Source: Orychophragmus violaceus (Eukaryota; Streptophyta; Magnoliopsida; Brassicales; Brassicaceae). Taken from it: a stretch of DNA of 64,000 nucleotides. Both the position numbers and the translations under genes were made by a program. The notes beneath the pieces were generated by a model. The model was not told where the DNA came from and searched no databases. It was given only the letters and a program-made list of their open reading frames with translations. Of this stretch, positions 54,930 to 64,000 are shown in pieces (positions within the stretch are counted from its first letter, which is position 1; each line of letters starts with the position of its first letter). The DNA is taken from contig CM058234.1 in the NCBI GenBank assembly GCA_030180135.1, positions 27,748,766 to 27,812,765 of the forward strand, given 5' to 3'.

Positions 54930-56075
54930 AAATCTATTGCAAAAAAGCAATGGAACAAAGGCAATACCAATTCCTCTAGGAGCAACGATGAAATGGAGTT
55001 TGAGATTGACGGTTCTTCGGTGTTGGATGTACCAAGGGGTCTTCTCTGGAAAAACCATCAAGCTACTTTTGGTGGATGAACATGTTATCTCTCTATCACA
55101 GTTCATGCGATGTTTATAGTTTTGATCTTACACTGTATAAACTTCTAATCTTACGCTGTTTGAAGTTTTAAGTCTTCCACTTTTTAACGATAGGGCCAAA
55201 GGATAGAAGGCGAAATGTGGGGTGATTACGTTGAAATCTTTGAGTGGCTGGTGGAATCTGAGGGCCAGTGGGTACAATGGGATAATGTTCATACCCTTGA
55301 TAGGACAATGTTTGACCGCTTGACAGATAGTTTATTCTCTCTGTGTCGAACCAGTTCAAGTGTAATCTGAAAAATTCCATACCCTAATGGCCAACACTAC
55401 TTAGATTTGAAGCCTATACATGGCTTTTCAAATGGCACTATAGCTAGCACATATCCAATCGGTATAGTTTTTTGGATTTCAGGTTAATAATTTTATGGGA
55501 TTTTATTGTTTTATTATGATTTGGTTATGGATTTGTTTGGTGTTGTTATTGGTTTGAGATATAGATTTTATTGGTGTTGTGCTTGGAATTGATGGCTTCG
55601 TAAGATATCCAGTGGTTACTGCATATGATCCATAAACTTATTTCTGGAGGCGTCTTCAGGTAAAATTCACAATTAGAAATTTGGAGTAAGTATATGATCT
55701 ATTTATTTCATGTACAATATTCTTAGAATGTCTGAAAGCTGATTTGTAGTAAATATTGGCAGAAATGAGTCATTGGATTGTGTGGCCAATGACGATCTTG
55801 CTGTTAGGATGGTTAGGGCATGGAGCAAAAGTCCGAATGGGATATTGTTCTGCTTATTGCAGTGCTTTAATATCGGCCAATTACAGTGGTGGTATGATGA
55901 AACATCAAACCTTTTTGTAAATTCGTTCCAGGTAATGTAAAATGATAAATAATTAAAATTTCTTTGTTGATTAGGGTTGGTGAGGTTGGAGGCAATTCAA
56001 CGAGTTTCTAAGATACTCTTTGATGCGTATGAAGTTGAAGAGTTCCGTGATTTTGTCCATAGGTATTTATCTCAC
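54930..56075 (+). pseudogene. RPA1-like (DUF223/OB-fold) pseudogene
   Basis: Plants have many RPA70-like single-strand-DNA-binding paralogues, some carried by Helitrons. The frame at 54937-55119 reads MKWSLRLTVLRCWMYQG, then FSGKTIKLLLVDEH, the first OB-fold pattern of this family (W-x-V-x-V-x-R-x-W followed by D-E). Later pieces, SLDCVANDDLAVRMVRAWSK, then PNGILFCLLQCFNIGQLQWW (about 55765-55900), and RLEAIQRVSKILFDAYEVEE (about 55987-56050), resemble the third-fold region with its K-x-x-L-F-D ending. Stops separate the parts. The identification is by pattern, with moderate certainty. Confidence 0.5.
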
Positions 56076-56469
56076 AACTCATAATCATATAGTATAGATG
56101 TTTATGCTTTTTTTTTTTTGGGATCTTATGTGTTATTGTTTTAATATGATTTTTTTTGTTCAAGTACCCTAAACCTCCTATATGTTAAGAATGTTGGGTG
56201 TGGTTTGTTGAATTTGCGAAATGAAGAACATACTTATGGTTTATGAATTTAAATTAAGTTTGTATATATAACCCACACTTTGTTTATGGTTTTCTCTAGT
56301 ATTTCCGTTTTTGTCAACATGATTTTCTTTAGTAATTTAGTATTTTAACCGTATTCCATGATATCTATAAATTGAAAAAATAATCAATGATATTTTGTTC
56401 ATTGACATTAAACATGATATTTTGTTCATTGATATTAAACATGAAAAGAGTATGTCTTCCAAATTATAA

Positions 56470-56680
56470 AATTTTAATATTTTAGAAATTCCGCGCATGA
56501 CCGCGGTACCTAAACCAAATGTCACGGTAAATTATCATTAACCGATCGAAATACCCTAACCATCATAACCTCTCTAAAATTCAGGCAGTCTCTTCCTTTC
56601 CGCCGTCAAAATACCCTAACCATCATAACCTCAGAATTTTGGCTCTCCTATCGCAAAGAAAACATAGACGACAAGAGAAA
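56470..56680 (+). repeat. Repeated leader sequence (ATACCCTAACCATCATAACC)
   Basis: ATACCCTAACCATCATAACC occurs at about 56553 and 56611, and a close form (ATACCCTAACCATTATAACC) at about 54850, each followed by TC-rich leader-like DNA. The three copies suggest duplication of a promoter or leader ahead of both the RPA-like and RNase H-like pieces. Confidence 0.6.
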
Positions 56681-56916
56681 TGGATAAGAGAAAGGCATGA
56701 ACCCCTTTCACTCCCTTCATCGTTTCTTATTTTGATTCTTCTATTATCTATTGAATCATTTTCTTCCATTGATCTGCTTGTGCCAATGTGTTAAGATTAG
56801 AAAAATAGCTACTCGTTACCTTAAAAAAAGGCGATTATGAAGCACGAGATACTCTACGTTCAAACTTCGATATTGATGTTTACATCTTATTTAAATTACA
56901 ATATGTCTGTTTTCAG

Positions 56917-57480
56917 AAATATTGTACCATTGAGTTTGATAGAGCTTCAAAAGGAAACCATGGAAGAGCTGGTTTAGGAGTTGTTCTGCGTGATTCAGAT
57001 GGAACTGTTATCTCCTCCTACCGTGAAGGATTAGGCAATACAACAAACAACGTTGCCAAATATAGAGGTTTGAATCGTGGTTTGGAGTCTGCTTTAGAAA
57101 AAGGTTACACACATGTGAGGGCCTATGGAGACTCTCAGCTTGTTGTTAAACATGTCAGTTGCTTTACATCTAATGCCTATTTTCTCTCTTGAATCTTTAT
57201 CTTTAGACTTTCTTATAACTATCATTAAACAGATGCGGGGTGAATGGCAAGTCAGAAGCCCGAAAATGGTTGAGCAGTATAATCAGGCAAAAGTGTTTAC
57301 CAACCAATTAAAGTCATTCGATATCGAGCATATTGCACATATCCTTTTGTGTCTTTAACATTCGATTTGTAGATGCTTAAGATTTTCTGAGTTTGTCTAA
57401 TTTCCATTTGCAGGAATACAACTCTGAATCTGATAGCCATGCAAACTACGAGACCCATCTCCAATGTGAGAAATGAATCT
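56917..57480 (+). pseudogene. RNase H-like (RNHL) gene fragment
   Basis: Plant RNase HI-like proteins cleave RNA in RNA-DNA hybrids. Three exon-like blocks are visible. The first, about 56917-57152 after a TTTCAG acceptor, reads CTIEFDRASKGNHGRAGLGV and VLRDSDGTVISSYREGLGN, with NNVAKYRGLNRGLESALEKG and the YGDSQLVVKHV motif. The second, about 57233-57340, reads MRGEWQVRSPKMVEQYNQAK and SFDIEHIA. The third, about 57412-57476, reads EYNSESDSHANYETHLQ to a stop. The catalytic Asp (FD) and the GDS Asp remain, but the usual AEYRAL glutamate is Lys (AKYRGL) and GNPG is GNHG. The N-terminal half of known proteins is missing, so it is probably inactive. It lies inside the inner CACTA, consistent with capture. 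Confidence 0.8.
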
Positions 57481-57939
57481 GCAATAATGAATTCAATTAT
57501 ATTTTCCCAGAAATTAGTCAAAGTTCGATGTTGTTTTCGATCTTCTATGATGCGTATTCAGATGGCCATACACAAGTGATTGCAGGCAGGAAGTACTACT
57601 GAAGTAGAGATATTCGTGGTCTTCATGCTTAGAAGTTAGAAGAACATGCATCTACGCTTTTTTCTTCTGTTTTTATTTGTTTTCTAATCAAAACATGTTC
57701 CCTTTTGAAGAACAAATCAATGTATTTCGTTAAGCACGAAGGATTATGAACAATCAGTTTCTTATGGTAAATTTAACGCATAACAATTAGAGATTATGAA
57801 AGAAAAGCATACACGGGTCATTCTCATTTAATAATGATTATAATATATATATACCAACTTTGATAATCAATTAAGACTATTAGCACGTATAAACAAACTA
57901 TATTATTATTACTAAATAAAAAATACTATATGATACGAC
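57481..57939. other. Region between the RNase H-like fragment and the CACTA end
   Basis: A probable 3' untranslated stretch of the RNase H-like gene, then AT-rich DNA. No coding region is seen. Confidence 0.5.
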
Positions 57940-58340
57940 CCAAACCCAACTACTTTGTGACACAAATAATGAGTGGCATATTATTCATACCAATAGCGAC
58001 AAATAAACGAATTCGTTACTACTATACACGAAGTAGCGAATTAGTCGCCCATGTACTGACCAATTTACGATTTTTCTACGACTCCACACATCAGACGTAA
58101 ACTAGTCGCCATATTACCGACTACGCTGCGACTCTAGTTTCTGGTCTCGACAATGGTCGTTAATCAGTCGTAATTCGGCGACTAAATTGCCGACAATCAT
58201 TTTTGGTCGTATATTAGCCACTAATACACGTCCATATATTTGTAGTCACAAAATAGTAGCAATATTGTCCCCAAATAGTCACCAAATGTTACGACTACAC
58301 ATATAGTCGCAAGTTCCAGTCGCAAAAACGCTATTTTCTT
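57940..58340. repeat. Inner CACTA right subterminal repeats
   Basis: Words such as AGTCGCC, CGACTAC and TAGTCGCAAG recur up to the terminal TTCTTGTAGTG. They pair with the field at 40540-41300 and support both termini belonging to one element. Confidence 0.85.
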
Positions 58341-58439
58341 GTAGTGTGACAGAAGGTATCGCCGCGTTATAACCGAACCAAATGGTCAGGTTTTAGCGGG
58401 ACGGGTTAAGAACATGAAGACGTTCCCTACCCGGTCACA

Positions 58440-60300
58440 TGATTTCTCTAGGGAGTGAATGGGAAGATGCTCCATAACATCAAACAAAGACGGTGGAAAT
58501 ATCTTTTCTAGATTTCATAAGATCTTTGGAATGTTTTGCTCCAAATTTCTGATGCCGTCAACTGTAAGTGACATCGTGCATATATCCCTGTAAAAAGCTC
58601 CAACCGCTGAGATTGCTTTATGAACATCTTTTGGGAGGAGATGAGCAAATTCAAATGGTAGGAGTCGTTGCGTCACAACATGCCAATCATGGCTTTTCAT
58701 TCCGATAAAATTTCCTCCATCAGTGTCAACACAGTTACGCAAGTTTGAAGCATAATCGACAAGGAATTTAACATGTCGCATAATCCAATCAAAGAACTCT
58801 TCCTTCGGCTGCTGGTCTAACTAATACGCTAAAATTGGACATTTCTCGTTCTTTTGAAGATGAAGTTCAGGCCGAGCACAAATTTCTGGCAAATTAAGCC
58901 TAGACTTTACATTATCTTTCGTCTTCCCTTGCACATTGAGAACAGTGTTCATGATGTTATCAAAGAAGTTTTTCTCAATGTGCATGACATCAAGATTATG
59001 CATTAGTAGTTGGTCCTTCCAATATGGTAAATCCCAAAAGATGCCTTGCTTGTGCCAGATGTGTGATAAACCAGCTGCGTATACATTTTCATGCTCATTT
59101 CCACCGCAACCAGGATTTCTTAGCGCATCAAATGTTCCTAAGAGCCCCAAAGTAGCCTCCCCGCTGTCTTGGGGAGGAGGATCATCAAACACTTTTCTCT
59201 TCTTCGTAAAAAGTTTTGTGTTTCTCTGATATGGATGATCCCGCGGTAGAAATCTTCTATGACAATCAAACCAACATGATTCGCATCCGTTCCTCAACTG
59301 GAATGCTTCAGACTTTTCTTGACAACAAGGAGATGCCAACCTACCATGCGTTGTCCATCCAAATAACATACCATAAGCCAGGAAATCACTAATGGTCCAC
59401 ATTAGTACAACCCGCATCTGAAAATTTTGCTTGCACGAGACATCATATGCTTCAACACCGGGCTCCTATAACATTTGCAACTCATATATAAATGGCTGCA
59501 AGAATACGTCAAGTGATTTTCTTGGATGCTTAGTACGGAGAGGAAAAGAAACTCTTGACGCATGCACAAAGATGGCGGTAGGTTATAAGGAGTCAAAATC
59601 ACTGGCCACAACGAATATTGTCTTACATGCCTCTCAAATGGGTTGAAACCATCTGTGTATAATCCGAGGTACACGTTACGTGGCGCATACGCAAAATCCG
59701 GATATACTCTCTTAAAATGTTGCCACGCCTAAGCATCTGACGGATGTGCAATTTTTTCTCCTCTTCTATGCTCGGCATGCCATCTCATTTCCCCCGCAGT
59801 TTGTTTAGATTGGTATTATCGCTTCAACCAATCAGTTAACGACAAATACCACATTCGTTTCAACGGAAATTTACTCTTCCCCTTGTATCCTGATAGCGCG
59901 GATGCTTACAAAATTTACATTCTAGACGGTATTCATCTTCTAGCCAATATATCATACGGTTGTCGATGCACACATCTATCATCTGGTACGGTAATCCAAG
60001 CCCTTTAACAAGTTTCTCGACCTCGTAGTATGAACATGGCGCAAGATTATCTCCAGGAAGAATATCTTTCACCAAATTGCAAATCGCATCCACACATTCC
60101 TTCGCCAAATTTTAGTTCGTCTTTATGCCAATTAATCTAGTAGAAAGATGATAATGGCGAATGACCCTCTTTGCAACCTTCATAAAGCGGCCGCTTCGAT
60201 GCATCTAACATATCAAAAAATCCCCTAGCTTCTATATTAGGTTCCTCATCTACTCTAGGAATCTGATATTCACATACTTCCTGAATATTTTATCGATATG
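58440..60300 (-). pseudogene. TNP2 transposase (Transposase_21) of the outer CACTA element
   Basis: TNP2 cuts CACTA termini. Reading the minus strand from right to left: MAKECVDAICNLVKDILPG and YYEVEKLVKGLGLPYQMIDV (60108-59860) form the N-terminal part. Next come MRWHAEHRRGEKIAHPSDA, a stop, then YLGLYTDGFNPF and SLWPVILTPYNLPPSLC (59674-59560). Then follow SDFLAYGMLFGWTTHGRLA, SCWFDCHRRFLPRDHPYQRN, LPYWKDQLLMHNLDVMHIEK and FFDNIMNTVLNVQGKTKDN (59417-58890), and finally FIGMKSHDWHVVTQRLLPF and EKIFPPSLFDVMEHLPIHSL near 58500-58440. All conserved blocks are in order but broken by frameshifts and stops. The C-terminal part is cut by the inner CACTA at 58347. Confidence 0.92.
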
Positions 60301-60342
60301 CATCATTAACCATCTGAACGGTACCTACACCAAAATCTACTT

Positions 60343-60842
60343 NNNNNNNNNNNNNNNNNNNNNNNNNNNNNNNNNNNNNNNNNNNNNNNNNNNNNNNNNN
60401 NNNNNNNNNNNNNNNNNNNNNNNNNNNNNNNNNNNNNNNNNNNNNNNNNNNNNNNNNNNNNNNNNNNNNNNNNNNNNNNNNNNNNNNNNNNNNNNNNNNN
60501 NNNNNNNNNNNNNNNNNNNNNNNNNNNNNNNNNNNNNNNNNNNNNNNNNNNNNNNNNNNNNNNNNNNNNNNNNNNNNNNNNNNNNNNNNNNNNNNNNNNN
60601 NNNNNNNNNNNNNNNNNNNNNNNNNNNNNNNNNNNNNNNNNNNNNNNNNNNNNNNNNNNNNNNNNNNNNNNNNNNNNNNNNNNNNNNNNNNNNNNNNNNN
60701 NNNNNNNNNNNNNNNNNNNNNNNNNNNNNNNNNNNNNNNNNNNNNNNNNNNNNNNNNNNNNNNNNNNNNNNNNNNNNNNNNNNNNNNNNNNNNNNNNNNN
60801 NNNNNNNNNNNNNNNNNNNNNNNNNNNNNNNNNNNNNNNNNN
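60343..60842. other. Assembly gap (500 N)
   Basis: Exactly 500 N. It separates the CACTA transposase from an LTR element, so the CACTA 5' terminus and most of one LTR are unseen. Confidence 0.99.
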
Positions 60843-60913
60843 GGTGAAAAGAAAAGAAAGCGAGAATTTTTTTTGTTGAATATTTACCAAAACAGAGGTT
60901 TTGGGATGTTACA

Positions 60914-60925
60914 ACTCTCCCCACT
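60914..60925 (-). other. Polypurine tract of the LARD-like element
   Basis: The minus strand reads AGTGGGGAGAGT immediately before the TGTAACATCCC LTR start. Confidence 0.65.
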
Positions 60926-63463
60926 TAACGGAATTTGTGCCGAATTCCAGGAGAAAAGATCCTCAGAACTCAAATCTCAAAACCTAAACGGAACACGGAA
61001 GGCACTTAGAAAGAGTGAGCGAACTCTTGTGAACTTACACACTTCCTTTTGGAATCCAAGTAATAGAAGAAGAAATGAGCAAGGAGTTGGATTCCAAACT
61101 GTAACACCCCGAAACATTTTAACTTTAGACGATCGCTTGACCAACCATCAAACAAGAAAATGATCAAACGACAATCTTAGTCGGGTTTTGAGATGTTAAA
61201 GAATGGCATCCAAAAATTGGAGCCTCTACTTCATGATTCATATGTTGTAGTCCAAGGAGGAAAGACAATATGAGCTAATGCTCACCATTCGAAAACTACA
61301 AATCAAGAGAGGACACAAGCCGGGAGAGTAAAAGGAAAATGAAACAAGAAATGACTTTGAAGGAAGAGATAAAATCACATAACAATTTAGGAAGGAGCCA
61401 GATCTTTCATGAATTATCCACTTCCTTTGAAACCCATAGAATGAATAAAATCAAATGGAGGGCTGAACTACAATAGTTCAAAGAAGAAAGGAAGAAAGAC
61501 TTATAGCTTCATTTTTAGAATCTCCAGGACAAGAAAAGAATGGAGTTGGAGAGGACAAAACATCAAAACTCTATAGAGTTCGCAGAAGTTGCACAAGAGA
61601 AGGACATTGACTTTCTTCTTACTATAAATATCTTGTGGAATCAGAAATGAACCTTGTAGATAACGAGGATTTAAGACTACAATAGATAAAAGAAGAAAAG
61701 AAGAAAGAAATGAGAGTCTACCTTGTTGAATCACCTCGTACAAGAAAGAAAGGATATTGGAGAGAAAGAGAGAGAAAAAACTATGGATAACTAGAAGGAG
61801 ACTGCGGGAAGATAAATAGGAAATGCACCTAAAAAAATATCAAAAGATATTAGAAAGAATACATATATTTCTCCCGTTATAAGACCCCTTCGGAATCCAA
61901 GGAAGGAATACGATGAATAAGGAGGGAGGAACGACTGCAATAACCCGAATGTGGAGGTTTGTAGAACGAAAGTTCGACTTGTGGAAACTGCTGAAGAAGA
62001 AATGACTATAAGATCATAACAAAATAGAAAGGAAATCTTCCATACTCTAGCTACAAGAGAGTCTTAAGATCACTTTTGGTAAGGGTCTCAGCGCACTTTC
62101 GGAACCCTCATGCAGCGTGTCTCTTCCATATACCTCAGATTCACTAACAGGTATTCCTCGACCTCTATACTAGAATACTAAGTTTGGGCTTCGGCACACT
62201 GATGATCCTCTATCAGTCCAGCATACAGAGGTATCGAGGATACCATGTAAAGGTTCTCGTATTCACGGACACCCTCCAAAGCGGTTCGGACATCTCCCAT
62301 GAGCCCATATTTATACAATCCAACCACTCGGTCATGGGTTGGGGTTGGGACCATTGGAAAGCACACATGAACTCCATGGTGTATGTATTCACGATCATAC
62401 CACCTTTCCAAGCCAAGTTAGACTCTGTTAAGCAGCTCATTTGAAAATTCCACCACCATGGATAATTTCCACGGTTTGCAACGCACGCGGAAGCATCATA
62501 ACCTCAACAGCAAGTGGGGCAAAGGGCTCGCAAAAAAAAATCTTCTTCGGTCTACCCCGCTTTCGTGAAACACTTGGAAGAAGTTCTTGAAGGGTAAGCG
62601 ACGCAATACTAGAAATAGATCCAAAAGACAAATACGGGAGGAAACAATGAGAACACTTAGAAATATCAGGGAAAGACTTGGGAAGATCGCAGAAAGCAAT
62701 TAGGAACATCGTGAAAGCTTTTAGGAGGAATTCATAACGTTTTCCAATTAGACAACTCTTTTGGAACCAAGGAATGAATAAGATTAAAGATATGGAGCAT
62801 TAATACAATAGTCTAAGTAAGAAGATCATGAAGAACAAAAGCCTAACTTTTGTAATCTTCAGAATAGGGAAAGAATGAGAGCGCTGGGAAAGAAAAGGAG
62901 ATACAAGACGAGAACGAATTTAGAACAAGATCGACATAAGGAGGATAAGAACTTAGACTCAATAAAACCACAAAAACTCTTCTTAGATTCACTTTGGAAA
63001 CTCCACTTTAACTGATCATGGAACTTTTCAGTGAACGCCACCACATAAATGTCTTCTTGATATACATGGCTAGGCACCCACACCGGACAAACACTAGTGC
63101 CAACATACACCTCAATAGCATCCACTACCACAGAGACATACACCTCAACATACAACTCAACATACACTTTAGTGGCATATACCTCAACATACACCTTAAT
63201 GGCTTACACCTCAACATAAACCTCGATGAAAATTACTACAACTAAGGTCTATGGACACTGATCTCAACATGTAAGAAGAATCTATCTAGACTAGAACCAT
63301 ATAGAAGAAGTCACATACTACTTTAGTTGGTGGTTTGAAATCATTTCAAAAATCTTTATTGGGATCCAATAAACTTTCACAAACATTTTTATAAAACGAA
63401 AGTAATGTTTTCGAAAAAGAAAAAGTTGATCCCTCAGGACAGGACCGAGGGACCTTAACCCAG
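60926..63463 (-). other. Non-coding internal domain of the LARD-like element
   Basis: The plus strand is purine-rich, full of AGAAAGAAAG, GGAAGGAG and AAGGAAT words. Phrases such as CTTTTGGAACCAAGGAATGAA and CTTCGGAATCCAAGGAAGGAA recur, suggesting internal duplications. The frames at 62178-62444 on both strands have no domain. TGTAACACCCCGAAAC at about 61100 resembles another LTR start and may mark an older insertion. Confidence 0.5.
63085..63225. repeat. Minisatellite (ACACCTCAACAT)n, degenerate
   Basis: Roughly ten variants of TACACCTCAACATACA with spacers such as TTTAGTGGCATA and TTAATGGCTT. Because the unit keeps frame, it encodes LNIHLN-type repeats on one strand and VEVYV-type on the other, which explains the open frames here. 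Confidence 0.8.
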
Positions 63464-63475
63464 GCTCTAATACCA
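63464..63475 (-). other. Primer-binding site of the LARD-like element
   Basis: The minus strand reads TGGTATTAGAGC, one mismatch from the common plant site TGGTATCAGAGC (tRNA-Met). Confidence 0.75.
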
Positions 63476-63477
63476 AT

Positions 63478-64000
63478 TGTAAGGTCTTGTCCCAAGCAAG
63501 CCGAAACAACAGCGTTAGGACAAGCGTATATGCCCGAAGGCTAGATGGTATGTTCTTCCATAGTCCCATGAGTCATGAGCACGCTTACTTTTATCAAATA
63601 CACCAATATAACCAGTATTGAATTTCTCCTTCTAGTCATGCGGGAGAGGAAGGGGGAAAAGAAGAGGGATGAGTAATTTTGATTTCCCAGTAAGAACTAT
63701 CCGAAATAATTAATCACGACACGACCATCATACCAATTAACACCGAGACTAGAATTAAACCGTTACAGGAAAATAGTATATAGTTACTTATATATAACAC
63801 ACATTAATCAAAAGAGCTCAATCCCACGGTCGTCAAACAAACCGTTCGAGGGCCCCGTGGACACCACAGATGTTCCAAGGCAAACCGCCTAACATCCCGT
63901 GGCCACTACCCCCATTGATGCCCCAAGGGAAACTGCACAGACACCCCATGGGTTTCCAACCAACATCAAACCGACTGCTTTATGCCAAACCGGCATCCCT
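63478..64000 (-). repeat. 5' LTR of the LARD-like element (partial, runs off window)
   Basis: It begins TGTAAGGTCTTGTCCCAAGC on the plus strand. The part seen is more GC-rich near the window edge (CCCCGTGGACACC, CATCCCGTGGCC). The outer end is not in the window. Confidence 0.6.

Larger units (their letters stand above)
40524..58346. mobile_element. Inner CACTA element nested in the outer one
   Basis: The left end is CACTACAAGAAATAACG (40524 on). The right end, reverse complemented, is CACTACAAGAAAATAGCG (ending 58346). The trinucleotide TGA flanks both (40521-40523, 58347-58349), as CACTA elements make 3-base duplications. Both ends carry many TAGTCG/CGACTA subterminal repeats. It spans 17.8 kb, of which 9.8 kb is an Athila-like element. 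The remaining 8 kb has no recognisable TNP2 transposase but includes F-box, RPA-like and RNase H-like pieces. It was probably a non-autonomous gene-capturing element. Confidence 0.88.
37835..60342 (-). mobile_element. Outer CACTA (En/Spm-like) region, interrupted
   Basis: A CACTA-type terminus (CACTACTACAAGAAAAC) begins at 37835. It is followed by a dense field of CCGACGG/CCGTCGG subterminal repeats, as in plant CACTA elements. TNP2-type transposase remnants lie on the minus strand at 58440-60300. Between them a second CACTA element (40524-58346) is inserted with a TGA duplication. I infer that the TNP2 part and the 37835 terminus belong to one minus-strand element whose 5' end is hidden in or beyond the gap at 60343. 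It is also possible that 37835-39740, which has the same repeats near both ends, is a separate deleted copy. Confidence 0.55.
60843..64000 (-). mobile_element. LTR element without gag-pol (LARD-like), minus strand
   Basis: On the minus strand an LTR starts TGTAACATCCCAAAACC at 60913 and runs into the gap. It is preceded by a polypurine tract AGTGGGGAGAGT (60914-60925). At the other end a primer-binding site TGGTATTAGAGC (complement of 63464-63475) precedes an LTR beginning TGTAAGG on the plus strand at 63478, which runs off the window. The 2.56-kb interior has no gag or pol motif, only short frames. That is the definition of a large retrotransposon derivative, which would need proteins from a related element. 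The LTRs cannot be compared because one is in the gap. Confidence 0.65.

Noticed and set aside
60306..60924. Open frames across the second N gap
   Set aside because: Same artefact of the N run.
61098..61115. TGTAACACCCCGAAAC as the LTR boundary of the right-hand element
   Set aside because: The polypurine tract and matching TGTAACATCCC start at 60913 fit better with the primer site at 63464; no supporting signals surround 61098.

Overview
This is a transposon-packed stretch of a plant nuclear genome, very probably from the Brassicaceae (an Arabidopsis/Brassica relative). The evidence is an AT-rich background, Helitron termini of the Arabidopsis type (hairpin then CTAG, inserted between A and T), a tRNA-derived SINE, and broken gene pieces whose recognisable relatives are plant families (LYM, serpin, NPH3, MAP3K epsilon, ubinuclein, RNase H-like). 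I see no intact host gene. Nearly everything is mobile DNA nested in other mobile DNA, as expected for a pericentromeric or knob-like region. Two 500-base N gaps (632-1131 and 60343-60842) are assembly placeholders.

Layout. 1-5500: AT-rich DNA with a telomere-repeat-bearing MULE-type MITE, two Stowaway-like MITEs and a Helitron end. 5500-10380: serpin 3' exon cut by a copia retrotransposon, Helitron-like AT-rich repeats, and a LYM1/LYM3-like pseudogene. 10380-26100: a possible Helitron start, then an L1-type LINE (about 11850-24290) split inside its reverse transcriptase by a copia element (15539-22593, 730-bp LTRs, GAGAA target duplication). A textbook SINE and a Helitron 3' end follow. 26100-30340: GC-rich retroposon-like DNA, including a 770-bp ORF-less element with a 10-bp target duplication, and tRNA-related SINE heads. 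30344-37375: a run of minus-strand Helitrons. One (30344-33727) carries pieces of ubinuclein, MAP3K-epsilon and a possible GARP factor, and the neighbouring segment carries an NPH3/BTB piece. 37835-60342: a CACTA region with TNP2 transposase remnants, invaded by a second CACTA element (40524-58346, TGA duplication). That inner element in turn holds an Athila-like Ty3/gypsy element (44535-54342) with a nearly intact gag-pol, plus F-box, RPA-like and RNase H-like fragments. 60843-64000: a minus-strand LTR element with no gag-pol (LARD-like).

The most unusual signal is a 12-base near-palindrome, TGTCG-[AG][CT]-CGACA. It occurs 26 times in exact form, plus variants, and only in the copia and gypsy elements, which are unrelated. 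The copies come in pairs or clusters spaced 20-23 bases (mostly 21-22, about two helical turns). They sit in LTRs, in leaders, in the 3' non-coding region and, in the gypsy element, inside the coding sequence at three interdomain linkers. This looks like a shared DNA-level control element that has been tolerated in protein linkers. I do not know a described function for it.
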